Shown here piece by piece: positions 22,827-31,440 of a stretch of 34,258 bases of DNA. The position numbers and the translations under genes were made by a program. Positions within the stretch are counted from its first letter, which is position 1. Each line of letters opens with the position of its first letter. The DNA is from CG1-02-33-12 sp964403775 (lineage in GTDB: Archaea > Nanobdellota > Nanobdellia > Woesearchaeales > CG1-02-33-12). The stretch spans positions 1 to 34,258 of the forward strand of contig CAYOHL010000003.1 in assembly GCA_964403775.1 (NCBI GenBank), written 5' to 3'. Under the pieces are notes generated by a model, which did not search any database, was not told the DNA's origin, and saw nothing but the letters and a program-made list of their open reading frames with translations.

Positions 22827-23750
22827 ATGCCTAACTACATAAAAAAATGTCCTGAATGCGGAAGCATAAACCTGTTCTGGAACAAGGACAGGGGAGAAAT
22901 CATCTGCCGTGACTGCGGTCTTGTTATAGAGGACAAGATGGTTGATTTTACACAGGAATGGCATAACTTTGATAGCGACTCGTCTGAAAAAAGAAGAAGG
23001 GCTGGAGCTCCAATGACCTACACCCAGTTTGACCAGGGTTTGGGTACAGATATTGGAAGAAAAACAGATTTAAGCGCTCTGACAACAAAAAACAGAAACA
23101 AATTCTTTAGGCTGAGAAAATGGCAGTACAGGATTTCAACTGCTATTGAGAGAAACCTTAAGCTTGCACTTGCAGAGCTGAAAAGGGTTGCCTCTTATCT
23201 TAAATTACCCGGCTCTGTTGAAGAGGAGGCAGCAAGGGTTTACACTATGGCAGTCCAGAAAGGGCTTGTAAGGGGCCGTTCAATGGAGTCGGTTGTTGCA
23301 GGGGCACTTTATGCTGCATGCAGAAGGCATGAGGTTCCAAGAACCCTAGATGAGCTATCTGAGGCAAGCGGAATTGAGAAAAAAGAAATTGGAAGAACCT
23401 ATAGGTTTGTAACAAGAGAGCTTGGTATAACAATCTTTCCAAGCAATCCTTCTGATTATATAGCAAGATTTTCCTCAGCTTTAAAGCTTTCTGCAGAGAC
23501 GCAGTCAAATGCAATTGAGATACTTGAGCAGGCCCAAAAAGCAGAGCTGACCTCTGGAAGGGGCCCAACAGGAATTGCAGCAGCATCATTATATGTTTCT
23601 GCATTGCTGCACGGGGAAAAAAGAACTCAACGTGAGGTAGCTGATGTTGCCGGGGTTACAGAGGTTACTATAAGGAACAGGTATAAAGAGCTGCTTGACA
23701 AGCTTAAGCTTGAGAAGGAAATCAAGAGATTAAAGAAGAAAAAAATCTAA
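22827..23750 (+). CDS. tfb: Transcription initiation factor B (TFB)
   Basis: Recruits RNA polymerase to the TBP-TATA complex. Visible: N-terminal zinc ribbon CPECGS...CRDCG (about 8-30); B-finger/reader region (DFTQEWHNFD, about 40-60); two cyclin repeats (about 115-200 and 205-300) with the YxxCRRHEVPRTLDE and GPTGIAAASLYVSALL motifs; a helix-turn-helix in the last repeat (REVADVAGVTEVTIRNRYKE) that contacts the BRE; basic C-terminal end. 307 aa is the normal length. The start is set by the gggggtg sequence. Its last 4 bases overlap the convergent alkyltransferase gene. Confidence 0.97.
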   Translation: MPNYIKKCPECGSINLFWNKDRGEIICRDCGLVIEDKMVDFTQEWHNFDSDSSEKRRRAGAPMTYTQFDQGLGTDIGRKTDLSALTTKNRNKFFRLRKWQYRISTAIERNLKLALAELKRVASYLKLPGSVEEEAARVYTMAVQKGLVRGRSMESVVAGALYAACRRHEVPRTLDELSEASGIEKKEIGRTYRFVTRELGITIFPSNPSDYIARFSSALKLSAETQSNAIEILEQAQKAELTSGRGPTGIAAASLYVSALLHGEKRTQREVADVAGVTEVTIRNRYKELLDKLKLEKEIKRLKKKKI

Positions 23751-24043
23751 AACCTGAAAAGGATTTTTTCAAAATCTTCTATTCTTTTGTTTTTTATTTT
23801 AATGCCTTCTTTTCTTAACAGCCATATTTTCTTTTTTGTGCCCTTTGCATAGCCACCAACAAACCCATTTGAATTAACAACTCTGTGGCAGGGTATTATT
23901 ATTGGCCTCTTGTTTTTATGCAAGGCAGCTCCTACAGCCCTGTAAGCCTTTGTTTTTAATTTTCCAGCTATTAGTTTATATGTTGTTACCCTGCCTCTTG
24001 GAATCTTCTTTGCCAGTTTTAGAACATTTTCATTGAACTGCAT
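23747..24043 (-). CDS. ogt: Minimal O6-alkylguanine-DNA alkyltransferase/ATL domain
   Basis: A 98-aa protein containing only the DNA-binding catalytic domain of methylated-DNA-protein cysteine methyltransferases: IPRGRVTTYK (14-23), RAVGAALHKN, then the active site IIPCHRVVNSNG with acceptor Cys52, and GGYAKGTKKKIWLLRKEG. Keeping PCHRV means it can take up an alkyl group, unlike alkyltransferase-like proteins, where the Cys is lost. The usual N-terminal domain (about 80 residues) is absent, which is common in archaea and small genomes. It starts 11 bp after the end of the methyltransferase-kinase gene and is probably in one operon with it. Confidence 0.9.
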   Translation of the reverse strand: MQFNENVLKLAKKIPRGRVTTYKLIAGKLKTKAYRAVGAALHKNKRPIIIPCHRVVNSNGFVGGYAKGTKKKIWLLRKEGIKIKNKRIEDFEKILFRF

Positions 24044-24054
24044 TTTTGCTGAGT

Positions 24055-25296
24055 TTATCCTAATTCTCTTAAGATTTTGTTTAGATTTGACTTTGTCTGC
24101 TCTTTCTTGTAGGCTTTTGCCAGGTTTATTATCCTGTCCTTATTGAGCTCAATGCCTTTCTGCTTTAACAAGGCCCTTGTGCCTTTAGACATAATGAACT
24201 GGCAGAATTGGGTTATGTTTTTTGGATTTTTTGTTTTTTTGCATCTCTCAAAATCAATTAAAACAGGATTTTTATCAATTATAATATGCTTCAATGGATG
24301 GTGCATCTCTTCCTTGTCAACCTTTAGGCTGTCCATTATATAAAGCTGGTTAAATACATTTTTTATTGTCTTAATAACCCTATCTTTCTTGCTCTTTTCA
24401 ATGAAATCAAGGATAAAATCCCCCTCAACAAATTCATAAGCAAAATATTTTCTATTTGAGAAAAGCAGTTCTGGCCCAATATTATGCTTGTTTAATACCT
24501 TAATCCATTTAACCTCATTTGCAATCCTTGCCCTTGCCCTGCTTTCTGGGTTTTTTGTCTTTATAACAATTTTTTTGTTTTTTAGGCTGGCCTTGTAAAT
24601 AAGGCCGCGGTGGCCTCTTGCAAACCTTTTTATGTTTTCCACCCCTTTTTTCCCCAACCTCTTTAACAGACCTGATTTTTTTATTATGTAAACAAACAGG
24701 ATCTCAAAAAATAATTTTTTTTTATCTATTTTATTGAATTCAAAACAATAATCCTGCAGTAATTCATCAATTTTCTCCTTTTTTGTCAGCGAGCTGAATA
24801 CAATAAGAATCCGGCCATTTTCTTTTAGATACCTGCTGGCCTGAGAAAAAAACCTTTCGAGAATTTCATGACCCTTTAGCCCGCCGTAAATGCTCTTATC
24901 ATTTATTCCTTTGTCCCGGGGCAGATATGGCGGATTAAAGATAATCAAATCAAACAAAACCCTTTTTTCAAGGAACCTATGTATTTTTTTATCCTTTAAT
25001 TTTTCTAAAAAAACATATTTAAAATGTTTTTTTGCTTCTATCTTTTCAAACAAACCGAACAGATTGCTTTCAAAAAAATAAATATTTTTTATATTCTGCT
25101 TAAATGCATTTTCTCTTGCTAGTTTGATTGCATCTTTACTTATATCAACCCCAATCACTAACTTAGCTTTTTCCGAGGCTGCTATTGCCTGTATCCCGGA
25201 TCCTGTTCCAACATCCAGTACAAAACCATTTGAGTATTTCTTTACATGCCCTGCCAGCAGAAAAGAGTCCTCCATTGGCTCATAAACCTTAAACAT
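24055..25296 (-). CDS. Fusion of HemK/Mtq2-like methyltransferase and COG2112-type kinase
   Basis: A 413-aa two-domain protein. Residues 1-200 form an AdoMet-dependent methyltransferase: YEPMEDSFLL (5-14), LDVGTGSGIQ (27-36), VDISKDA, and NPPY (121-124), the motif for N5-glutamine methylation. This layout, without the N-terminal PrmC domain, is that of archaeal and eukaryotic Mtq2, which methylates the release factor with Trm112. Residues about 210-375 resemble the archaeal predicted Ser/Thr kinases of COG2112: GHRGLIYKA, KKIVIKTK (nucleotide-binding Lys), EVKWIKVL, then EEMHHPLKHIII and VLIDFERC, with NITQFCQFI after. A classical HxD is not present, but the family deviates there. No frameshift or stop separates the parts. 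The same strand carries the alkyltransferase gene next. Confidence 0.82.
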   Translation of the reverse strand: MFKVYEPMEDSFLLAGHVKKYSNGFVLDVGTGSGIQAIAASEKAKLVIGVDISKDAIKLARENAFKQNIKNIYFFESNLFGLFEKIEAKKHFKYVFLEKLKDKKIHRFLEKRVLFDLIIFNPPYLPRDKGINDKSIYGGLKGHEILERFFSQASRYLKENGRILIVFSSLTKKEKIDELLQDYCFEFNKIDKKKLFFEILFVYIIKKSGLLKRLGKKGVENIKRFARGHRGLIYKASLKNKKIVIKTKNPESRARARIANEVKWIKVLNKHNIGPELLFSNRKYFAYEFVEGDFILDFIEKSKKDRVIKTIKNVFNQLYIMDSLKVDKEEMHHPLKHIIIDKNPVLIDFERCKKTKNPKNITQFCQFIMSKGTRALLKQKGIELNKDRIINLAKAYKKEQTKSNLNKILRELG

Positions 25297-25362
25297 ATTA
25301 AAAATAAATAAGAATTGGTTATTAAATCTTTTGTAAATAAAAAGAAAAATTAAATAAAAAAT

Positions 25363-25665
25363 TTATCTTCTTCTCTTTCTCCTTGCAGGCCTCCTTTTCT
25401 TTGCTTTCTTCTTGGCCTTTTTCTTCTTTCTTCTGTGCCCGCCGCGAGCCATCTTTGCTCTTGAGACATCTCCGCTCTTGTCGATAAAGTAGAGGAATCC
25501 TTTTGCTTTCTTAACTCCTGCTTTTGCCACTTTTTCCTGTCTCTTCCTGCCTTTCTTTCTTCCGCCCCTGGCCATCTCTACTCTTGAGACATCTCCGCTT
25601 CTGTCAACAAAGTATAGATATCCTGCTCTTTTCTTGACACCCACTTTTGCTACTTTCTCTGCCAT
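25363..25665 (-). CDS. Basic two-repeat protein, possible DNA/RNA binder
   Basis: A 100-aa protein from the ATG at 25665, chosen because a strong AGGAGGT stands 5 nt before it (upstream Mets are not preceded by one). Two tandem repeats of about 40 residues: EKVAKVGVKKRAGYLYFVDR then SGDVSRVEMARGG with a KKGRKRQ linker, and EKVAKAGVKKAKGFLYFIDK then SGDVSRAKMARGG. A tail of about 20 residues is almost all K and R. The repeats have a core of aromatic and hydrophobic residues (GYLYF) and a very basic surface. Strong translation signal and charge suggest an abundant nucleoid or ribosome-associated protein. No named family recognised. Confidence 0.72.
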   Translation of the reverse strand: MAEKVAKVGVKKRAGYLYFVDRSGDVSRVEMARGGRKKGRKRQEKVAKAGVKKAKGFLYFIDKSGDVSRAKMARGGHRRKKKKAKKKAKKRRPARRKRRR

Positions 25666-25670
25666 TTTTG

Positions 25671-25677
25671 ACCTCCT
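25671..25677 (-). promoter_or_regulatory. Strong Shine-Dalgarno of the basic protein gene
   Basis: AGGAGGT on the minus strand, 5 nt before the ATG at 25665. This is the best ribosome binding site I see in this window, in a genome where many genes look leaderless, so high expression is likely. Confidence 0.75.
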
Positions 25678-25806
25678 TTTTGTTTTAGAACACTCCCTTA
25701 ACATAAGTCAAGGGCATTTATTTTATTGACGAGCTAGTATTTAAACTTTGCTGTTTTTTATCTTCCTTTATTGACGAAAAAACAAGAAATTAGTATACTG
25801 ATTTAG

Positions 25807-26283
25807 TTATTTATTGCTTTTTTTGAGGTTTTCATCGACTGCATTAAAGTATTCTCTAACCCTAGCTACTAATGAGGGCATTAAAAATCCATTAATCCTT
25901 TCCTCAAATATTTCGCCCATGCTTAAGAATTCTGTAATCCTATAAAGGTTATTTGTTTTTTCAACTATAAACAGTTCCTTTAATCTTCTTAGCTGCCTTC
26001 TTATGTTTGATGATGCTACCCCTATTAATTGTAACTTGTGTTTTTTTCTTGCCTGAACAACCTTATCCTTAACCTCTTCTGAGCTTAGTTTCTTTTTTTG
26101 TTTTTTTGCATTTAAAAGAACATAGAGTACATCCACAACCACATCACGGGAATCTCCTGGCTGCAAAAGACCTATGCTTAGGCATAGCTTCCTGATAACC
26201 TCTCTTCTAGTCTGCTTGTGGGGCCTTTCATAGCGCCTTAATGTTATCTCTGCAATGGGCATGTCTTTTGATATTTTTTTCAT
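25807..26283 (-). CDS. Winged helix-turn-helix-like protein of unknown function
   Basis: A 158-aa basic, mainly helical protein. The N-terminus PIAEITLRRYERP is followed by helices (REVIRKLCLSIGLLQPGDSR, then VVVDVLYVLLNAKKQ), then LSSEEVKDKVVQ and an arginine-rich helix SSNIRRQLRRLKELFIVEK that resembles a recognition helix plus wing (NNLYRITEF). The C-terminal 45 residues may form a dimerisation helix. It is probably a DNA-binding regulator, but no family is certain. The ATG at 26283 follows AT-rich DNA with TATA-like sequence. Possibly in the same transcription unit as the basic protein (about 140 bp downstream). Confidence 0.6.
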   Translation of the reverse strand: MKKISKDMPIAEITLRRYERPHKQTRREVIRKLCLSIGLLQPGDSRDVVVDVLYVLLNAKKQKKKLSSEEVKDKVVQARKKHKLQLIGVASSNIRRQLRRLKELFIVEKTNNLYRITEFLSMGEIFEERINGFLMPSLVARVREYFNAVDENLKKSNK

Positions 26284-26342
26284 GATTAAATAATTTAATA
26301 ATAATCTTATATTTATAAGTTTTGTTTACAAAATCCAAGAAT

Positions 26343-26465
26343 TTATTTTAGGGTATAGTTGCACTTCAGGCAGATATGTGCTCCAAGCCTTTCATCAAAC
26401 CTTGTGTTTACACCATAATCTAACACAGTCCCGCACTTCGGGCACTTTGGTTCCAAGAACTCCAT
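26343..26465 (-). CDS. Small zinc-ribbon protein (40 aa)
   Basis: A short reading frame in the gap 26284-26595. The protein MEFLEPKCPKCG continues to CLKCNYTLK, so two CxxC pairs 21 residues apart make a complete zinc ribbon. A TTG nine codons upstream (26492) would give 49 aa with MENLNLFES before it. A TATA-like sequence (tttatata on minus, about 26529-26536) lies at a plausible distance from that region. The codons are typical of the core genome. It is probably a small nucleic-acid- or protein-binding factor; the function is unknown. Confidence 0.65.
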   Translation of the reverse strand: MEFLEPKCPKCGTVLDYGVNTRFDERLGAHICLKCNYTLK

Positions 26466-26595
26466 AGATTCAAATAGATTAAGATTTTCCAACCAAGATC
26501 CCCACAGCTAAACCATAGGGATATCACTATATAAATCTTTCGAAATCATCTTTAAAAAACAGCATTTAAATAAAACATTCTTTTAACAAAAAGCC

Positions 26596-27183
26596 CTATA
26601 CCTTAATAAACTTTTTATGCCCTCTGCACGAAAACCAATCTCCCAAATCGCTGAAGAAAATCAAATCAGGGTATTTCCTTAGATGTTCCATCTTGTTGTT
26701 AACTATGAGGTCAACCTCTCCTGTAAAAACATTATTTTTTTGTTTGAAATGGTTTGCAACAATCTCATCACTTATCCTAATGCGATAATTATCATACAGT
26801 TGTTTATTGAGGCCATATGATTCCAGCATATCACCTATAATATAAGAATCATTCTTGCTTAATATTCCTAAGATTTTCTCATCCTTTCCTAAATACTTCC
26901 CCACTATTGAAAGATTTCTTAGTTCAACATCTTTTATATTTTCTTTGAAAATAGAATAAGGAAGCCCTTCTAAAACAGAGAGCACCTTAATAAGTTCTTT
27001 TCCACTATCTTTCCCAAAAATTTCCTTTAATAAGTATATTTTTTTGTTTTTATGGAATTCCTTAACTTTCTTTTTGTCTTCCTGATACTTTATAGCAATT
27101 TTAAATAAATCATTAAGTGTATGCTTCTTGATTAATGTTCCATCAAAGTCAATAAGAGCATCTATTCTTTCATCAATTGCCAT
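26596..27183 (-). CDS. HAD-superfamily phosphatase-like protein
   Basis: A 195-aa protein with HAD motif I DFDGTLIKK (about 13-21, both Asp present), motif II ILSKNDS (about 106-112) and motif III FFSDLGDWF (about 177-185, acidic pair). A helical cap lies between I and II. It is shorter and more divergent than SerB-type enzymes, and the last Asp spacing is unusual. Substrate unknown. It begins only 5 bp behind the polB stop on the same strand, so it is expressed with the polymerase; a role in nucleotide cleansing is possible but only a guess. Confidence 0.75.
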   Translation of the reverse strand: MAIDERIDALIDFDGTLIKKHTLNDLFKIAIKYQEDKKKVKEFHKNKKIYLLKEIFGKDSGKELIKVLSVLEGLPYSIFKENIKDVELRNLSIVGKYLGKDEKILGILSKNDSYIIGDMLESYGLNKQLYDNYRIRISDEIVANHFKQKNNVFTGEVDLIVNNKMEHLRKYPDLIFFSDLGDWFSCRGHKKFIKV

Positions 27184-27188
27184 CTTAA

Positions 27189-29645
27189 TCAGTTGAAATA
27201 TGTATCGAGCCTGCTCTGGTCAATGCCTTTTATCAAGAAGTCTTTTTCAAAGCCCAGAACCTCAAATATCTTTTCAACAGAGGGAATAATCTGGTTGTTT
27301 ATATAATAATCCGGGTCATAATCATCCTTGCTTATATCTTCTGGAAGCTTGGCCCTATCCCTTATTTTTTCTTTATTTTTTCCCTTTGTTATGACATACT
27401 CTATAAGTGAGCCAGGGCCAACAGAAATACCTCTGTCCATCATAATTTGGGCTACTGCAACATGCGGCCCAATTGCATCATATTCATTTACTGCTTTTTG
27501 CAGCTGAGTGTGTATAACAACCTTTTCAATGGGAATCTTTCTGTCTTTAACAGCTGTGATAATGCTTTTTACATAGTCGAATGCCTTTTTTGGGTCTCCC
27601 TGCTTTAGGATTATGTTTAAGACCTCTCTTTGTGTTTCCTTTGCAATAAATGACCAGTTCCTCCTTATTGTTTCAAAACCCTTTATCTTTATCTGGCCAT
27701 CCTCTGAAAGCAGGGCATATTTTTTCTTTGCACCATACGGTCCCTCCTTTGCTGATACAAAAATCCCCCTTGGGTAGAATCCCTCATACTCCAGCTCCAT
27801 CAGGCCAGGAAGATTGGCGTTAATTGACTCAATGAATTTCTTTGTGTCATTTTTTATTTTTCCATCTAACAGTAGGAATATGGAGTCTGTATCAGAATAC
27901 AGCACCTTAAAACCTGTTTTTTGCGCACTATCAATAACCTCTTTTATATAATATCTCCCATAGGCTGTTATGCTCCTTGCACACTCTATTGAGTACCAGC
28001 GAGCTCCAAAAAACCCCATATAGCCATACATTGAGTTTCCGATTGTTTTTAATGCATACTGCCTTGCATTAAACAGCTTAAGTTTTTTCTTGTCAATACC
28101 TTTCATAATCTCCTTGATTCTCATTCTTCTTGTTATAATCGCCTCCAGCACTGTTGAAATGAATCCCTTTTTCTTTAAGCAGAACCAATACTTATCAAAA
28201 CCAGGGACATGTTTTTTGTCTTCACAGCACTTGCAGTTAAATGTGTCAGGTGATATGTTATGAGAGGTTATTATGCTCGGATACAGGCTCCTGAAATCAA
28301 AGATGGTTATGTCACTGTATAAGCCTGGAGTAGGCTTGAAAACAAAAGCCCCTACATAGGTTTGCTGCCTTCTTTTTTTTATCTGGTCATGAGTTGGCTT
28401 GTTTGGAACAATCTCATTGAGGTTTTTTGCCTGCTTTATAAGATACCATTCATCTAATTGTGAGAAACTCATCCTGCTTACATCAGCTATTGGAAGCCCG
28501 ACTATCTTGACAAGCTCAACAATATTAGGCATAATTTCATTGCAGAGCATAAATGTCAGTTTTGAATCCTGCAGGTTATAATCGCAGAACTTACCAAGGT
28601 GCTGTGGTTTTTTGTCCCATGTATAAGCGAGATCCCCAAGATTTATATCTCCTTTTTTCTCACCCAGCATCTCTTCTGCAACAGAGCCAAGCGAATAGCT
28701 GTCTGTTTCAAATGTTGTGCCCATGATTCTTTTTATAAATTTGAATATATCCAGATGGGCAATTCCAGTAATTTTTGTAGTTGCGATTCCTTTTTTGCTG
28801 ACGTTTATTGAGCTGTAATCAAGGCCAATATCAAGATTTATATTGTATTTTCTTGCCCTTGCTTCAATGTAAGGAAAATCAAACCCATCAGAAAAATAGC
28901 CAGTTATAATGTCCGGCTTGTAGGATTCTATTATTTCCTTAAACCTGTTTATCAGCTCCAGCTCGCTGCCGACAAACTCCATATAATTTTTAGTTGTCTT
29001 AAATTTTTTCCATGTAACCACTTTTTTTAGTTTATCACCATAAAAACTCACCATCAGTATCGGATTTTTTTCTTCATCAATCACCCTGCCTAATGGGTTG
29101 TATGTTTCTATGTCAAATGCAAGGATATTTGGGTTTTCTATTACATCATCACCAAGCTGCTCTATTTTATCTGCTTTCATAACAGAAACCCTTGATTTCT
29201 TGTTTATAAACTCGCCAGAGGTTTTGCATAGTGTCAATGGAATTATCTCCTTGTCTATGAGATATCTTCTTGTAAACTGGATGTCAAACTCATATGTTTC
29301 AACATCAAGGTTTTTTATTTCATTTCTTATAATAGGGATATCCCTTGGCAACTTTGTGAATACCTTCAAGGCATTTACATTCTTTCCAAGCAATTTTTTA
29401 CTGCATGGCTCTGTTTTTGTCACTGTGCTTATTATCCCATTTCTCTCAACCCTTGTTTTTTCTATTTTTTCCCTTATCTTGTCTATGTTGGCTTTTTTTG
29501 GAACAACCAGAAAATATGGCTCAAAACCCTCATCCCTGACACAAATCTGCTTTCCATCAGCTGTTTTTCCAAATAGGTTTACAACTGCCTTGTCCTGCTC
29601 CACACTATAGCTTGCATCTATTGGGTAAAACTCTATTTCAACCAT
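27189..29645 (-). CDS. polB: Family B DNA polymerase
   Basis: Replicative DNA polymerase with proofreading, 818 aa in one uninterrupted frame (no intein, not split). N-terminal domain, then 3'-5' exonuclease motifs ExoI FDIETY (about 176), ExoII GYFSDGFDFPYI (about 250), ExoIII YNLQDSKLTF (about 353); polymerase motif A DFRSLYPSII (about 448), motif B around KTIGNSMYGYMGF (about 525-537), motif C YSDTDSIF (about 582). All catalytic acidic residues are present. A palindromic TATA box (tttatatataaa) lies 25 nt before the ATG, so the mRNA is likely leaderless. It is followed by a HAD gene after 5 bp. Confidence 0.97.
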   Translation of the reverse strand: MVEIEFYPIDASYSVEQDKAVVNLFGKTADGKQICVRDEGFEPYFLVVPKKANIDKIREKIEKTRVERNGIISTVTKTEPCSKKLLGKNVNALKVFTKLPRDIPIIRNEIKNLDVETYEFDIQFTRRYLIDKEIIPLTLCKTSGEFINKKSRVSVMKADKIEQLGDDVIENPNILAFDIETYNPLGRVIDEEKNPILMVSFYGDKLKKVVTWKKFKTTKNYMEFVGSELELINRFKEIIESYKPDIITGYFSDGFDFPYIEARARKYNINLDIGLDYSSINVSKKGIATTKITGIAHLDIFKFIKRIMGTTFETDSYSLGSVAEEMLGEKKGDINLGDLAYTWDKKPQHLGKFCDYNLQDSKLTFMLCNEIMPNIVELVKIVGLPIADVSRMSFSQLDEWYLIKQAKNLNEIVPNKPTHDQIKKRRQQTYVGAFVFKPTPGLYSDITIFDFRSLYPSIITSHNISPDTFNCKCCEDKKHVPGFDKYWFCLKKKGFISTVLEAIITRRMRIKEIMKGIDKKKLKLFNARQYALKTIGNSMYGYMGFFGARWYSIECARSITAYGRYYIKEVIDSAQKTGFKVLYSDTDSIFLLLDGKIKNDTKKFIESINANLPGLMELEYEGFYPRGIFVSAKEGPYGAKKKYALLSEDGQIKIKGFETIRRNWSFIAKETQREVLNIILKQGDPKKAFDYVKSIITAVKDRKIPIEKVVIHTQLQKAVNEYDAIGPHVAVAQIMMDRGISVGPGSLIEYVITKGKNKEKIRDRAKLPEDISKDDYDPDYYINNQIIPSVEKIFEVLGFEKDFLIKGIDQSRLDTYFN

Positions 29646-29664
29646 TTTAGTGCTAAAAGACTAG

Positions 29665-29676
29665 TTTATATATAAA
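29665..29676 (-). promoter_or_regulatory. TATA box of polB
   Basis: A palindrome, tttatatataaa, centred 25 nt before the polB ATG. This is the leaderless spacing; being symmetric it could also fire the other way, though the next plus-strand gene starts only at 29778. Confidence 0.6.
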
Positions 29677-29746
29677 GCTTATGAAACTATTTTTAGGAAT
29701 ATAATGCCTTTGTTAAATAAAAATGACAAGAAAAATTTGCAATACA

Positions 29747-29754
29747 TTTAAATA
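29747..29754 (+). promoter_or_regulatory. TATA box of the redox operon
   Basis: The sequence tttaaata, centred about 27 nt before the ATG of the thioredoxin reductase gene. No Shine-Dalgarno sequence follows. Confidence 0.5.
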
Positions 29755-29777
29755 TAATCCTCTTTTTATTATAGTTT

Positions 29778-30689
29778 ATGGTTTATGATTTAATTATAAT
29801 AGGGGCAGGGCCTGCCGGCCTTTCAGCAGCTATTTATGCATCAAGATATAATCTGACTACTCTTGTTATGGGTAAGGAGATTGGAGGAATGGCAGCCGAT
29901 GCCTACAAAATAGAGAATTACCCTGGCTTTAAGTCTGTTTCAGGCATGGAATTAATGAACAGATTTAAAGAGCAGGCCAATGGCATTGTTGATATAAAGC
30001 GTGAGAATATTGTTGAATTAAATAAAAATGATAATTTTATAATAACAACCAAAAAAGGAGTTTATAAATCAAAAGCAGTAATAGTTGCTTTAGGAACAAA
30101 AAGAAGAAAACTTAACATTCCAGGGGAACAGGAATTTATTGGAAGGGGGGTAAGCTATTGCGCAACATGCGATGCTGCTTTTTTTAAGGACAAGGTTGTT
30201 GGTGTTGTTGGCGGCAATGATGCTGCTGCAATGTCTGCATTGCTGTTGGCAGAATATGCAAAAAAGGTTTTCATAATCTACAGAAAGGAAAAAATAAGGG
30301 CAGAGCCATTAAGAGTAAGCCAGCTTGAGAAAAACAAAAAAATAACTGTAATAAACAGTACGAATGTTGTTGCTGTTAATGGCAGTAAGATGATGCATTC
30401 AATTGCTCTTGACAGGGAATTTAACCATAGCAGGAAGCTTGCCCTTGACGGGCTGTTTATTGAGATAGGCTCTGTCCCATCAACTGCTTTGACAAAAAAA
30501 TTAGGCATAAAACTAGATGAAGAGGGCTATATCATAGTTGATTCTTCACAAAAAACAAATATTAATGGAATTTATGCTGCTGGCGACATAACCTCTGGCT
30601 CTAACAAATTCAGGCAGATAATAACAGCAGCCTCAGAAGGGGCAATAGCAGCACATTCTGTTTATGGATTCCTCAAGAGCAAGAGTTAA
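29778..30689 (+). CDS. trxB: Thioredoxin reductase
   Basis: FAD/NAD(P)H flavoprotein that reduces thioredoxin. FAD-binding GAGPAGLSAAIYASR (about 9-23), redox-active CATC (about 128-131), second Rossmann region VGVVGGNDAAAMSALLLAEY (about 139-158), C-terminal IYAAGDITSG (about 263-272). The second dinucleotide site reads VVGGND, where GGGDSA is usual, and no HRRxxxR motif is seen (IYRKEKIRA instead). That could mean NADH or a non-standard electron donor rather than NADPH. 303 aa is normal. First gene of a run of six same-strand genes with overlaps or gaps of a few bases. Confidence 0.93.
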   Translation: MVYDLIIIGAGPAGLSAAIYASRYNLTTLVMGKEIGGMAADAYKIENYPGFKSVSGMELMNRFKEQANGIVDIKRENIVELNKNDNFIITTKKGVYKSKAVIVALGTKRRKLNIPGEQEFIGRGVSYCATCDAAFFKDKVVGVVGGNDAAAMSALLLAEYAKKVFIIYRKEKIRAEPLRVSQLEKNKKITVINSTNVVAVNGSKMMHSIALDREFNHSRKLALDGLFIEIGSVPSTALTKKLGIKLDEEGYIIVDSSQKTNINGIYAAGDITSGSNKFRQIITAASEGAIAAHSVYGFLKSKS

Positions 30690-30690
30690 A

Positions 30691-30873
30691 ATGAAACTTT
30701 ATGAAGAATGGAAAAAGGATGTTGAAGAAAAATTAAGAAAGCTAAGTCTTGATAAAATTCCAACAATAGTAAAAAGATGCCCAAAATGCAGTTCATTAAG
30801 CTTGGAGTTTGACCAGAAAACAGGGCGTGTTTTCTGCACAAAATGCGGCTTTGAGATTTTTCTTCCAAAATGA
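30691..30873 (+). CDS. Small zinc-ribbon protein (60 aa)
   Basis: Starts at the ATG one base after the trxB stop; an upstream in-frame Met inside trxB is less likely. The N-terminal half is a charged helix (MKLYEEWKKDVEEKLRKLSL) and the C-terminal half a zinc ribbon, CPKCSS...CTKCG (about 31-53). It may be a redox-linked or RNA-binding partner of its neighbours, trxB and the NYN nuclease. No family named. Confidence 0.75.
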   Translation: MKLYEEWKKDVEEKLRKLSLDKIPTIVKRCPKCSSLSLEFDQKTGRVFCTKCGFEIFLPK

Positions 30874-30885
30874 AGAGGTGTTAAA

Positions 30886-31440
30886 ATGGCATTACATTAT
30901 AATCAGCAAAGAGTAGGGGTATTTGTTGACATACAGAACTTGTATTATTCTGCAAGAAATATGTACCATTCAAAGGTTAATTTCAGGGAAATATTAAAAG
31001 AGGCTGTTGGAAACCGCTCTCTGATAAGGGCAATAGCATACTGCATAAAGGCAGATGTAAAGGATGAGAAAAACTTTTTTGACAAGCTTGAGCAGATAGG
31101 CTTTGAGGTAAAGTCAAAAGATCTGCAGATATTTCCTGGCGGCGCAAAAAAAGGTGACTGGGATATTGGCATTGCAATGGATACAATAGAGCTTGCACCA
31201 AAGCTTGATACTATTATTTTAGTAAGCGGGGATGGTGATTTCTGCCCTTTGGTCCAGCATTTAAGAAGAGCCCTTGGGTGCAGGGTTGAGGTGATAGCAT
31301 TTGGGAGGACTGCATCATCAAAACTTACAGAAGATGCAGACAGCTTCTTTGACCTTGACAAAAACAAGAAAAAATTTTTGATTCCTCTAAAGAAAAAGAC
31401 TGAAAAACTGAATACAGAGAAAAGCAGGGAAGATGTATAA
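30886..31440 (+). CDS. NYN-domain (LabA/DUF88) putative ribonuclease
   Basis: A 184-aa PIN-like nuclease. Metal-binding acidic residues: Asp15 in VFVDIQNLYYSA, the Asp pair in KKGDWDIGIAMD (about 86-97) and SGDGDFCPLVQ (about 110-120), all conserved in the NYN family. Members act on RNA. The C-terminal 30 residues are a Lys-rich tail. It ends 8 bases inside the next gene, so translation is coupled. Its place in a redox operon is unusual. Confidence 0.85.
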   Translation: MALHYNQQRVGVFVDIQNLYYSARNMYHSKVNFREILKEAVGNRSLIRAIAYCIKADVKDEKNFFDKLEQIGFEVKSKDLQIFPGGAKKGDWDIGIAMDTIELAPKLDTIILVSGDGDFCPLVQHLRRALGCRVEVIAFGRTASSKLTEDADSFFDLDKNKKKFLIPLKKKTEKLNTEKSREDV

